Positions 8,444 to 16,747 of a stretch of DNA of 64,000 nucleotides are shown here, piece by piece (position 1 is the stretch's first letter; each line of letters opens with the position of its first letter). The position numbers and the translations under genes are program-made. The notes below the pieces were generated by a model. The model did no database searches. It was given only the letters and a program-made list of their open reading frames with translations, and was not told where the DNA came from. The DNA lies in the NCBI RefSeq assembly GCF_029892445.1, contig NZ_JARXVJ010000001.1:3038001-3102000 (forward strand), written 5' to 3'. The stretch comes from Chryseobacterium sp. H1D6B. Its GTDB lineage: Bacteria; Bacteroidota; Bacteroidia; Flavobacteriales; Weeksellaceae.

Positions 8444-10039
8444 TTAAGAATTTCTAAACTCACTAATGAAATGCAGTTTCACATTTGGGAATTTTTCCTG
8501 TGTCATATGAATGGTAAACGATGAATCTGCTAAAAATACCAGTTGGTTGTATTTATCTCTTGCTAAGAATCGCTGTTTTAATCTTGCGAATTCTTTAAAC
8601 TCTTCAGACTTTTCATCTGCTTCTACCCAGCATGCCTTATGCATAGAAAGCGGTTCGTAAGTACATTTTGCACCGTATTCATGTTCCAGACGATATTGGA
8701 TCACTTCATACTGCAGTGCACCTACTGTTCCAATGATCTTTCTGTTGTTCATTTCAAGGGTGAATAACTGAGCTACTCCTTCATCCATAAGCTGGTCGAT
8801 TCCTTTTGCTAATTGTTTCGCTTTTAACGGATCACTGTTATTGATATAACGGAAATGTTCAGGGGAGAAATTAGGAATTCCTTTAAAGTTCAATTTTTCA
8901 CCGCCTGTTAAAGTATCTCCGATCCTGAAACTTCCAGTATCATGAAGTCCTACGATATCACCAGGGAAACTTTCGTCAACCACTTCTTTTTTATCAGCAA
9001 AAAAGGCATTTGGAGAAGAGAACTTCATCTTTTTTCCCTCCCTTACCAATAAATAATTTTCGTTTCTTTTGAATACTCCTGAAACAATCTTTACGAATGC
9101 CAGCCTGTCTCTGTGTTTAGGATCCATATTCGCATGGATCTTGAAAACAAATCCTGTGAACGTTTCTTCTTCAGGTTTTACAATACGGGTTTCGCTTTCT
9201 TTTGGCTGAGGCATTGGAGCGATCTCAATGAAAGCATCCAATAGTTCGCGGACTCCAAAATTATTTAAAGCAGATCCAAAGAAAACAGGCTGTAAATCAC
9301 CTTTCATGTAATCTTCACGGCTGAATTCCGGATAAACAGATTGTATTAATTCAAGCTCTTCACGTAAGGTCTGTGCCGCTTTTTCTCCGATAATTTCATC
9401 GATCGTAGGATCGTTAATATCATCAAATTTTATAGCTTCTCCAACCTTCTGTTTTTTCTCTTCTAAAAATAACTGAATGTTATTTTCCCAGATATTATAA
9501 ATCCCCTGGAAATCACTTCCCATACCAATAGGCAGAGAAAGAGGGACAACCCTTAATCCTAGTTTTTGTTCCACCTCATCCAATAGATCAAAAGCATCTT
9601 TTCCTTCACGGTCAAGTTTATTAATGAAGACAAGCATCGGAATGTTTCTCATTCTGCAGACCTGAACCAATTTTTCAGTCTGTTCCTCAACTCCCTTTGC
9701 CACATCGATTACAACAATTACAGAATCAACAGCTGTTAAAGTTCTATAGGTATCCTCAGCAAAGTCTTTGTGTCCGGGAGTATCCAGGATATTAATTTTG
9801 TGTCCTTTATATTCAAAAGCCAATACGGAAGTGGCAACAGAAATCCCTCTCTGTCTTTCAATTTCCATAAAGTCGGAGGTTGCTCCTTTTTTTATTTTGT
9901 TCGATTTTACCGCACCAGCTTCCTGGATAGCACCCCCGAAAAGAAGTAACTTTTCTGTAAGAGTGGTTTTCCCGGCATCCGGGTGAGAAATAATCCCGAA
10001 AGTTTTTCTTTTTTGTATTTCTTTGATTAAGTCTGACAT
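8444..10039 (-). CDS. prfC: Peptide chain release factor 3
   Basis: RF3 is a translational GTPase that removes RF1/RF2 from the ribosome after peptide release. The 531 residues match the family length. G motifs are visible: SHPDAGKTT (residues 18-26, P loop), DTPGH (86-90) and NKLD (140-143), followed by the beta-barrel domain II and the RF3-specific C-terminal domain (MNNRKIIGTVGALQYEVIQ). It stands alone on the minus strand, convergent with the protease gene and sharing its terminator. Confidence 0.97.
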   Translation of the reverse strand: MSDLIKEIQKRKTFGIISHPDAGKTTLTEKLLLFGGAIQEAGAVKSNKIKKGATSDFMEIERQRGISVATSVLAFEYKGHKINILDTPGHKDFAEDTYRTLTAVDSVIVVIDVAKGVEEQTEKLVQVCRMRNIPMLVFINKLDREGKDAFDLLDEVEQKLGLRVVPLSLPIGMGSDFQGIYNIWENNIQLFLEEKKQKVGEAIKFDDINDPTIDEIIGEKAAQTLREELELIQSVYPEFSREDYMKGDLQPVFFGSALNNFGVRELLDAFIEIAPMPQPKESETRIVKPEEETFTGFVFKIHANMDPKHRDRLAFVKIVSGVFKRNENYLLVREGKKMKFSSPNAFFADKKEVVDESFPGDIVGLHDTGSFRIGDTLTGGEKLNFKGIPNFSPEHFRYINNSDPLKAKQLAKGIDQLMDEGVAQLFTLEMNNRKIIGTVGALQYEVIQYRLEHEYGAKCTYEPLSMHKACWVEADEKSEEFKEFARLKQRFLARDKYNQLVFLADSSFTIHMTQEKFPNVKLHFISEFRNS

Positions 10040-10200
10040 AGTGTATTTTGAAGTTGCAAAAATCGTGATTTTTTATGAGGATTTCAAATAAATTAATAAA
10101 ACAAAGAGAAAACGTTCCAAATCGCTTTTCAAACATGCTGTAGATCTTTGCAGCCGGCTTTATAATGATCATGGGATGTAATAAGTATTTCCACTTTTAG

Positions 10201-10231
10201 TTGCTCAAGGCTTTCAAAAAAATTATCTTTG
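10201..10231 (+). promoter_or_regulatory. Bacteroidetes-type promoter for the CPBP-rdgB run
   Basis: A TTG at 10201-10203 and a TATCTTTG box at 10224-10231 are separated by 20 bases, fitting the TTG/TAnnTTTG promoter consensus; the start codon follows 25 bases later. Confidence 0.6.
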
Positions 10232-10256
10232 TTTTACTAAATTATTATAAAGAAAA

Positions 10257-11087
10257 ATGGAAAACAGCAGATATCCAAAATTTACTTTCACATGGATCGG
10301 AGGCGTTGTTTTGTTAGCAGGATTATTTCTGGGAACATTATCAGTCTCTTTTATCAATACTTTTTGGATGCTTGTTTTTAAAGAAAGTCTGCAGTACAAA
10401 GAGTGGTTCTTAATGCTCACCAATGCAGCAGGATTTTTAGCTGCGATTGCTTTTTTCGATTTCTTTATTGTAAGGCCGTCCACCAAAAAAAAGTTGAATT
10501 TCAATTTTTCTCCGACTAATTTTTCTACTTATCTTTTGATTTTTCCTTTAATGCTGGGGATGATGTTTATCGCGGAGTTTATTACATCACAGATTCCTAT
10601 TACCGGACCTTTTTTCGGTAAATACTATGAATTTTTTTCTAAACTGATGAGCCAGTTAACGGATGATAAAGCAGTAATGATTATCATGACAGTTATTATG
10701 GCTCCAATTTTTGAAGAAATTATTTTCAGGGGAATTATTCAAAAAGGATTGATGAATAAAGGAGTTAAGCCTTGGAAAGCTATTTTGTATGCTTCGATTA
10801 TTTTTGGACTTGTTCACGGGAATCCATGGCAGTTTGTAGGAGCTGTTTTGCTGGGATCTGTATTAGGACTGGTTTATTTTAAAACAAAATCCCTGCTGCT
10901 TCCAATGCTGCTGCACGGGTTTAATAATTTATGTTCATCACTATTAATCACATACACTAAAAGTGAAAGTTTTTCAGAAGCTTTTAAAGTTTCTGAATGG
11001 GTAATATTAGCAGTTGGAATAGTCCTTTTTTCTTTATTCTACTACCTTTTTATGAAGAAATATAAAGTGCATTATTCCGAAATTTAA
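10257..11087 (+). CDS. CPBP family intramembrane glutamic endopeptidase
   Basis: A 276-residue polytopic membrane protein of the CPBP (CAAX protease and bacteriocin-processing, Rce1-like) family. The conserved motifs are EEIIFRG (Glu153-Glu154), FGLVHGNPWQF (His187) and the late LLLPMLLHGFNN (His220), which form the intramembrane active site. Several hydrophobic spans precede and follow them. Bacterial substrates are mostly unknown; roles range from protein processing to immunity against self-made peptides. It opens a compact run with rdgB, 10 bases downstream. Its N-terminal 90 residues look unrelated to the protease core and carry two membrane spans. Confidence 0.9.
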   Translation: MENSRYPKFTFTWIGGVVLLAGLFLGTLSVSFINTFWMLVFKESLQYKEWFLMLTNAAGFLAAIAFFDFFIVRPSTKKKLNFNFSPTNFSTYLLIFPLMLGMMFIAEFITSQIPITGPFFGKYYEFFSKLMSQLTDDKAVMIIMTVIMAPIFEEIIFRGIIQKGLMNKGVKPWKAILYASIIFGLVHGNPWQFVGAVLLGSVLGLVYFKTKSLLLPMLLHGFNNLCSSLLITYTKSESFSEAFKVSEWVILAVGIVLFSLFYYLFMKKYKVHYSEI

Positions 11088-11103
11088 TACGATAAAAATG
11101 AAA

Positions 11104-11685
11104 ATGGAATTACTTGTAGCCACACACAACGAACACAAAAAAGAAGAAATTCAACAGATTTTAGGAACAGATTTTCTGGTAAAAAGTCTTACAGATTATA
11201 ATATTCATGAAGAGATTGTAGAAGACGGTGATTCCTTCAACGCCAATGCATTAATAAAAGCAAAGTACTGTTTCGAAAAAACCGGAATTCCGAGTTTGGG
11301 AGACGACAGCGGACTGGTGGTTGAGAGTTTAGACGGCAGACCAGGAATTTTTTCCGCACGCTATGCAGGAGATCATGATTTTGCTAAAAATATTGCTAAA
11401 GTTTTAAGTGAATTGGAAGGGGAGACTAACAGAAAAGCTTATTTCATTACCGTTTTATGCTATTATGATGAAAACGGAGCCAGCTATTTTGAAGGCAGAG
11501 CCCATGGTAATTTACTGACAGAAAATAAAGGATTCAAAGGATTTGGATATGATCCTATTTTTGTGCCTGAAGGTCTGGACAGAACTTTTGCAGAAATGAA
11601 CCCTGAAGACAAAAATAAAATCAGCCACCGCAAACAGGCAATGGACCTATTTTTGGACTATTTGAAAGTAACAGACAAACAGTAA
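11104..11685 (+). CDS. rdgB: XTP/dITP diphosphatase (RdgB/HAM1 family)
   Basis: This enzyme hydrolyses non-canonical purine triphosphates (ITP, XTP, dITP) to monophosphates, keeping them out of DNA and RNA. The N-terminal MELLVATHNEHKKEEIQQIL segment and the middle SLGDDSGLVVESLDGRPG block are family hallmarks; the late GFGYDPIFVPEG and KISHRKQAM blocks complete the active site. Alignment to the family favours the ATG at 11104; an ATG two codons upstream (11098) is also possible. About 193 residues is normal. It lies between the CPBP protease and rnz in the same direction. Confidence 0.95.
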   Translation: MELLVATHNEHKKEEIQQILGTDFLVKSLTDYNIHEEIVEDGDSFNANALIKAKYCFEKTGIPSLGDDSGLVVESLDGRPGIFSARYAGDHDFAKNIAKVLSELEGETNRKAYFITVLCYYDENGASYFEGRAHGNLLTENKGFKGFGYDPIFVPEGLDRTFAEMNPEDKNKISHRKQAMDLFLDYLKVTDKQ

Positions 11686-11724
11686 TAAAACTTTAAGATT
11701 TATTCAATTACAGGATTTCTGTTG

Positions 11725-11732
11725 TACATTTG
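11725..11732 (+). promoter_or_regulatory. Candidate -7 box upstream of rnz
   Basis: TACATTTG fits the Bacteroidetes TAnnTTTG -7 element and ends 18 bases before the rnz start, suggesting that rnz may have its own promoter in addition to readthrough from rdgB. No clear TTG lies at the right distance upstream. Confidence 0.4.
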
Positions 11733-11750
11733 TTTTAATAAACTATTGAT

Positions 11751-12665
11751 TTGAGTACTTATTTAACCATATTAGGCTTTAATTCAGCAATTCCTACAAT
11801 TAATTCTTCCCCTACAGCACAGCTTTTGGAAATGGAGGAAAGAAACTTTCTGATAGATTGTGGAGAAGGAACGCAGGTACAGCTGAGAAAAGCTAAAGCG
11901 AGATTTTCAAAAATCAATCATATTTTTATTTCTCACCTCCATGGGGATCATTGTTTTGGTCTTCCTGGCCTTATTGCCTCTTTTCGTTTATTGGGAAGAG
12001 ATATTCCGCTGCATGTTTACGGCCCGAAAGGAATCAAAAAGATGCTGGAAACCATTTTTACTATTACAGAAACACACCGTGGTTTTGAAGTGGTTTATCA
12101 TGAACTTGATAAAAAGTATTCCGAAAAAATTTACGAAGATAATAGAGTAGAAGTCTATACAATTCCGCTTGACCACAGAATTTACTGTAACGGGTATCTT
12201 TTTAAAGAAAAACCTAAAGACAGGCATCTGAATATGAAGGAGATCGCTAAATATAAAGAAATAGAAGTCTGTGATTATCATAATATTAAAGCCGGAAAAG
12301 ATTACGTTTTAAGTGACGGATATGTACTTAAAAATGAAATTTTGACTTTAGAACCCGCTCCATCAGTTTCTTATGCTTTCTGCAGTGATACGAGATATCT
12401 TGAAAGTGTAATTCCTATTATTAAAAATGTTACAGTTTTATACCATGAATCTACATTTTTGCATGATTTAAAGGAAATGGCTGATTATACAGGACATACA
12501 ACGGCTTTGGAAGCGGCAGTAATTGCACAGAAAGCTGAGGTCGGAAAGCTTATTTTAGGTCATTTTTCTAATAGATACGGCGATTTGACGGTATTTACAG
12601 ATGAGGCAAGAACTGTTTTCCCAAATTCATTTTTACCAAAAGCTCTGGAAAGTGTAAAAATTTAA
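11751..12665 (+). CDS. rnz: Ribonuclease Z
   Basis: RNase Z is a metallo-beta-lactamase-fold endonuclease that trims tRNA 3' trailers. The zinc motif HLHGDH (His62, His64, Asp66, His67) is intact, with later GHTTALEAA and LGHFSNRY blocks supplying further ligands. The 304-residue length is typical. The start is a TTG at 11751: the protein begins STYLTILGFNSAIPT, which is the conserved first strand, and the first in-frame ATG lies 27 codons further in and would delete it. It is followed six bases later by the TIGR02757 gene. Confidence 0.95.
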   Translation: MSTYLTILGFNSAIPTINSSPTAQLLEMEERNFLIDCGEGTQVQLRKAKARFSKINHIFISHLHGDHCFGLPGLIASFRLLGRDIPLHVYGPKGIKKMLETIFTITETHRGFEVVYHELDKKYSEKIYEDNRVEVYTIPLDHRIYCNGYLFKEKPKDRHLNMKEIAKYKEIEVCDYHNIKAGKDYVLSDGYVLKNEILTLEPAPSVSYAFCSDTRYLESVIPIIKNVTVLYHESTFLHDLKEMADYTGHTTALEAAVIAQKAEVGKLILGHFSNRYGDLTVFTDEARTVFPNSFLPKALESVKI

Positions 12666-12671
12666 ACCAGT

Positions 12672-13442
12672 ATGTTAAATTTCGAAGAATTAAAAAGCTT
12701 TTTAGACGAAAAAGCTGATCAATACAATAGTTTTGAGTTTATTGAAAATGATCCGGTGCAGATTCCTCATCGTTTTTCTATGAAACAGGATATTGAAATT
12801 GCAGGCTTTTTGGCAGCGACTATTTCTTGGGGAAACCGAAAATCGATCATTAAATCAGCGGAGAAAATGCTTGATATCATGGGGAATTCTCCTTATGATT
12901 TTGTAATGAATTATTCTGAAAAAGAGTTAGACTCTATTAACGATAAAAGTATTCACAGGACTTTTAATGGTCAGGATTTTGTATACTTCATCAGGCAGTT
13001 TAATAGAATTTATAAGGAAAACGACAGTTTAGAATCTTTATTTAAAATTGAAAATCCGGAAACTAATTTCTTTCACGCTATTGGAAGATTCAGAAACAGC
13101 TTTTTAGAACCGGAAAAGCATAGAAGCCATAAGCATGTAAGTTCACCTTATAAAAATTCGTCTGCAAAAAGAATTATTATGTTTTTGAGGTGGATGGTCC
13201 GTAAAGATAATCATGGAGTAGATTTTGGAATATGGGGAGATATAGATCAACAATATTTATCTATTCCTTTAGATGTACATACAGGAAATATTTCAAGAAA
13301 ACTTGGACTGATCTCAAGAACACAGAATGATTGGAAAACAGTAGAGGAGCTTGATGCTGTGATACGAAAATTTGATGAAAAAGATCCGGCAAAATATGAT
13401 TTTGCACTGTTTGGATTGGGGGTAACTAAAGAACTATTATAA
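12672..13442 (+). CDS. TIGR02757 family protein
   Basis: A 256-residue soluble protein of the TIGR02757 family, which is common in Bacteroidetes and has no established function. The recognisable stretches are the N-terminal DPVQIPHRF and EIAGFLAATISWGNR and the C-terminal PLDVHTGNISRKLGL, with a predominantly helical composition. It lacks a signal peptide. It lies directly behind rnz and just ahead of a membrane protein, so it is probably expressed with this housekeeping cluster; position next to RNA and nucleotide maintenance genes is suggestive only. Confidence 0.88.
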   Translation: MLNFEELKSFLDEKADQYNSFEFIENDPVQIPHRFSMKQDIEIAGFLAATISWGNRKSIIKSAEKMLDIMGNSPYDFVMNYSEKELDSINDKSIHRTFNGQDFVYFIRQFNRIYKENDSLESLFKIENPETNFFHAIGRFRNSFLEPEKHRSHKHVSSPYKNSSAKRIIMFLRWMVRKDNHGVDFGIWGDIDQQYLSIPLDVHTGNISRKLGLISRTQNDWKTVEELDAVIRKFDEKDPAKYDFALFGLGVTKELL

Positions 13443-13449
13443 GTTGAAA

Positions 13450-13983
13450 ATGATGAAAACACCAAATGAAAAAATAGAAGTTTTAGAGAAAATAGCCAAT
13501 GGTATTACTTGGTGGATAGGTTCTATCCCTTCATTGATCGTTCATACCTTATTTTTTATAATATCTTTTCTTCTTCCGATACTGCATATTGTTGAATTTG
13601 ATAAAATGCTTTTGATCCTTACAACGGTAGTTTCTTTGGAGGCGATTTATCTGGCAATTTTCATCCAGATGTCAGTGAATAGAAGCCATGAAAAAATTGA
13701 AGATATCCAGGAAGATATTGAAGATATTCAGGAGGATATTGAAGAGATCAGCGAAGATATTGAGGAAATCAGTGAGGATATTGAAGAGATCAACGAAGAT
13801 ATTGAAGATATCCAGGAAGACATTGAGGAAATCAATGAAGATGAAGAAGATGACGATCATAGTGAAAGAGCAAAAAATGTGATGCTGAAAAGCAATGTAA
13901 GCTCAAATAAAAACGAAATTAAATCTTTAAAAGACAAAATTCTTGAGCTTCAAAATAAAATTGATGAACTGAAGAAAGATTAA
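13450..13983 (+). CDS. DUF1003-like membrane protein with acidic heptad-repeat tail
   Basis: About 177 residues. A short cytosolic start leads to two hydrophobic spans (about residues 23-45 and 50-73) in a DUF1003-like arrangement. After NRSHEK follows a block of seven consecutive heptads of the type EDIQEDI/EEISEDI, encoded by tandem 21-base units at 13699-13845. Then come a run of Asp/Glu and a second coiled-coil stretch ending LQNKIDELKKD. The product is probably an inner-membrane protein with a long cytosolic coiled coil. I chose the ATG at 13450 over the TTG at 13444. It is the last gene of the run that starts at the CPBP protease. Heptad number may vary between strains because of the repeat; that is inference. 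Confidence 0.8.
   Translation: MMKTPNEKIEVLEKIANGITWWIGSIPSLIVHTLFFIISFLLPILHIVEFDKMLLILTTVVSLEAIYLAIFIQMSVNRSHEKIEDIQEDIEDIQEDIEEISEDIEEISEDIEEINEDIEDIQEDIEEINEDEEDDDHSERAKNVMLKSNVSSNKNEIKSLKDKILELQNKIDELKKD
13699..13845 (+). repeat. Seven tandem 21-bp coding repeats (heptad units)
   Basis: Seven imperfect 21-base units, each encoding a heptad with Ile at its third and usually seventh position, lie inside the membrane protein gene. Units differ mainly at synonymous or Gln/Ser/Asn positions. Confidence 0.9.
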
Positions 13984-13985
13984 TA

Positions 13986-14014
13986 TTGTTTTTTGTAAAT
14001 TATTCCTAGTTTTG
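13986..14014 (+). promoter_or_regulatory. Promoter of the gluzincin-like lipoprotein gene
   Basis: A TTG at 13986-13988 and a TAGTTTTG box at 14007-14014 are spaced by 18 bases; the start codon follows at 14035. Confidence 0.55.
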
Positions 14015-14034
14015 TGAAAAACTAATTTTAATCT

Positions 14035-15987
14035 ATGAAAAACCTATTAAACACGTTATTTGTTTGTGTTTTATTGACAGGGTGTCAGAGCGATACACTG
14101 AATGAGAATAATGAAACGGCTGATTCTAACAGCAGCCTTACCGCAAAAGCAGCCAATGAAAACAACAAACCTGATATTCATACTCAGATTGTATTAGGAA
14201 ATAAATTGGTCAATCCATATTCTGTGGATAATATGCAGGCCGCTTTTAAATATTACAGCGATAATATAGATTCTTCAAAATTTCCTGATAAAGATGTAAA
14301 GGCATCTCATTATTATATTAAAATAACACCTCAGTCAGAAGCTGATCTTGAAACATTAGATAAGCTGGATGATGAAACTAATGAAGATACTCCGGTTTTA
14401 CAAGATCATCCTGTGGATTATGAAGTCATTACCGAAGGAGATTTTTATGTTAAGCCAAATAATGAAAACGATCTTTATCATCCGGTCTATACTACAATAC
14501 CGGTAGGCTATACTTTACCCGGAGATTTAAAATACGAAGTCCTGGATAAACTTTATGAGCCTGCAGATAATGAATTTGATGTAGAAACGGTATCATTATA
14601 CTTTGCGGGATGGAAAGATGATTTAGAAGCGGACGGAATTAATCTTACAGATCAAAATTCACTGAATCTATATCTGAAAAATCAGATGTCAGGAAAATCC
14701 AGTAATAAATTTTATCCTACAGGACGTGTAACAATTGAAAACACAGGTACTAATACTACAGAAGGCCTAATGCAGGCGGAAATCTCTTACGGCAGAGTTT
14801 TCTGGTGGCACTATACATACACAGACAATAATGGAAACTTTGTAGGAAATGCAAAAAAATACAGAGGAAGTGTAAGCATAAGAGCGAAGTGGAGAGGAAA
14901 TACAGCTACAATCAGAAAAACATGGAATGAAGTTCTTGGAATGTTTGTTTCGGATTATTTAATGTCTGTTAATAAAAACAGTAATGGAGCTACTAAATAT
15001 ATCAATTATACTTCATTCAGCGGACAGGGAAACCATCTTTGGGCTAAAGGAACTGTCAATAACGGACTGAGAAAATATGTAGATTATTGTAATGCAAAAG
15101 GAATTACTAACACCATCAGCCACGCGAATGTTTGGGCGTGGGAAGGAAGTAACCAGTACGGCGCAACGCCGATGCTTCATAAATACCCTCAGCTTCCAAT
15201 AATGTCTACTCTTGCGAATGTAGGACAGGCTGGTTTTTGGCAGGTTATGGTAAATACGCTTGCCGGTTCTGCTATTAATTTAGTTCCTGCCCACCTAAGA
15301 CCGGATCAGATTTTTAGCGGTTTAGATCCAAAAGGAACAGAAACGAGAAGTGACAGCAGAAGAATACATCAGCTGGTTTTTCATGAATCAGGCCATTATT
15401 CTCACGCGTCTAAAGCAGGAGCTCCTTTCTGGGCACAGCTTTTTGCCAGTGAAATCAGCAACTCTCTTTCCGGAGGCAGTGATCCTTACAAAGACGGTAC
15501 AAAACCTTCTTTACAGGCTGGGGCAAGAATCGGACTTTGCGAAGGCTGGGCAACAGTTACAGAGTTTTATATTTCCAATTTTTATTACAGCGGAAGCCGT
15601 ATAAAAACAAATTCAGGATCTGGATGGATGCACATGAGTTATGTAAACGGGTATTTAGAAGATTTTAGTATCTGCGACAGGCCGATGAGTATACAAAGAA
15701 CAGACGAGTGGAGCTGGTTTTCACACGGTTTGATTGTAGATGTACTGGATAACAGCGGAAGAGGAACAGGAGCAGACAGTTCTACCCGTAGAAGCGGAAG
15801 CGGAGTATTTGTTAATAATATTACTGATGATGTAAATCTAGGAGCTTCTCTTTATGATCTGGGGCCTGTTTTCAGTAAACTAACTTCTTCAGTAAACAAT
15901 CCTACCGATCTTAAAAATTCATTGATAAGTGCTAACCCTGCTCAATCAACTAAAATAACGACATTGTTCCAAGGATATGGTTACTAA
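14035..15987 (+). CDS. Large lipoprotein with HExxH gluzincin-like zinc-protease signature
   Basis: A 650-residue protein with a clear lipoprotein signal (LLTGC, Cys17) and a Ser/Asn/Glu-rich linker. After about 400 residues of unrecognised sequence it carries HESGH (His450, Glu451, His454), followed 49 residues after the second His by EGWATV (Glu503). HExxH plus a downstream EGWA-like glutamate is the gluzincin metalloprotease pattern. I do not recognise the peptidase family. The protein is probably anchored in the outer membrane or surface-exposed; the residues after Cys17 (QSDT) do not settle which side. The stop codon overlaps the start of the next lipoprotein gene by 11 bases, which points to translational coupling and joint function. 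There is no T9SS domain. Confidence 0.75.
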   Translation: MKNLLNTLFVCVLLTGCQSDTLNENNETADSNSSLTAKAANENNKPDIHTQIVLGNKLVNPYSVDNMQAAFKYYSDNIDSSKFPDKDVKASHYYIKITPQSEADLETLDKLDDETNEDTPVLQDHPVDYEVITEGDFYVKPNNENDLYHPVYTTIPVGYTLPGDLKYEVLDKLYEPADNEFDVETVSLYFAGWKDDLEADGINLTDQNSLNLYLKNQMSGKSSNKFYPTGRVTIENTGTNTTEGLMQAEISYGRVFWWHYTYTDNNGNFVGNAKKYRGSVSIRAKWRGNTATIRKTWNEVLGMFVSDYLMSVNKNSNGATKYINYTSFSGQGNHLWAKGTVNNGLRKYVDYCNAKGITNTISHANVWAWEGSNQYGATPMLHKYPQLPIMSTLANVGQAGFWQVMVNTLAGSAINLVPAHLRPDQIFSGLDPKGTETRSDSRRIHQLVFHESGHYSHASKAGAPFWAQLFASEISNSLSGGSDPYKDGTKPSLQAGARIGLCEGWATVTEFYISNFYYSGSRIKTNSGSGWMHMSYVNGYLEDFSICDRPMSIQRTDEWSWFSHGLIVDVLDNSGRGTGADSSTRRSGSGVFVNNITDDVNLGASLYDLGPVFSKLTSSVNNPTDLKNSLISANPAQSTKITTLFQGYGY

Positions 15988-16516
15988 ACTGTTTAAGATA
16001 TTTTTATTTTGTTCTTTGCTTTGTTTTCTGCAGAGCTGTCCAAAGCTTGGGGAAGAGGTTTGTGATGATGCTTCTAAATCTGCTCATGTACCGGATTTAG
16101 TTAGTATTATCCCTTTGAAACCAGTTTATAATGCGGGAGATGAAGTTATATTTAAATTAAACATACCTTCAGAAAATAACTATTTTTCAAATATGCCTGT
16201 AAACTTATATCAAAAAACAGGGATTTCCAATGGCTGGTATATTGCAAGTTCTACTAATCTTTTTGATCAGAATCAAGTCACTTACAATAAAGGCAGTAAA
16301 AAGGAAGGAGCTGTGAACTGGCATAATTTGAAGTATAATCCTGGCAATATGATGTATGAATTAGAAATCAAGGTTAAACTAAATAGAACTGGTGACTATT
16401 CAATTTATATTGATGATAGAGTCGATTTTTTAGGAACGCCTGAGTGTAATAGATATTTCATATACACAACATACAGCGGCAGTACAAGTAAAAGAATAGA
16501 ATTTAAAGTACAATAA
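15977..16516 (+). CDS. Small lipoprotein coupled to the gluzincin-like gene
   Basis: A 179-residue predicted lipoprotein (signal ending CFLQSC, Cys near residue 21). The mature part begins PKLGEEVCDDA and looks like an all-beta domain, with repeated polar and aromatic strands and a late Cys (PECNRYF). No family is recognised. The start overlaps the end of the metalloprotease-like gene by 11 bases in another frame, so the two should be made together; a substrate-binding partner or inhibitor of the protease is possible but unproven. A strong terminator closes the unit. Confidence 0.75.
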   Translation: MVTKLFKIFLFCSLLCFLQSCPKLGEEVCDDASKSAHVPDLVSIIPLKPVYNAGDEVIFKLNIPSENNYFSNMPVNLYQKTGISNGWYIASSTNLFDQNQVTYNKGSKKEGAVNWHNLKYNPGNMMYELEIKVKLNRTGDYSIYIDDRVDFLGTPECNRYFIYTTYSGSTSKRIEFKVQ

Positions 16517-16536
16517 CAAGTTAGTAAATAAGTATA

Positions 16537-16573
16537 AAAAAACAGATCCGGATATTCCGGATCTGTTTTTTTT
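16537..16573 (+). terminator. Terminator of the lipoprotein pair
   Basis: A perfect 11-bp stem (AACAGATCCGG / CCGGATCTGTT, loop ATATT) precedes a run of Ts. Confidence 0.88.
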
Positions 16574-16723
16574 GAAGAAGGTTTTTCGTCATAGATTTTA
16601 GAAGTAAGCTTAAAAAATAGTATTTAATAATTATATTATAGAATGTATAATAATATGGAGCTATTTGTTTTATATTAAGCAGCATAAATTGAATAAAGAT
16701 TAACGTTGTAAAAATATTTTTGC

Positions 16724-16731
16724 TATTTTTG
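16724..16731 (+). promoter_or_regulatory. -7 box of the first choice-of-anchor L gene
   Basis: TATTTTTG matches TAnnTTTG 16 bases before the start codon. The nearest upstream TTG (16706-16708) leaves a 15-base spacer, shorter than usual. Confidence 0.45.
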
Positions 16732-16747
16732 AGCAAACAATACAAAA

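Noticed and set aside
13699..13845. Tandem 21-bp repeats looked CRISPR-like at first
   Set aside because: Units follow each other with no spacers and stay in frame within a coding region.
13672..13860. Open frame on the minus strand across the heptad repeats
   Set aside because: It is the reverse-complement shadow of the 21-base repeats (FIDLFNILLD-type text); the plus frame has the gene context and the membrane domain.
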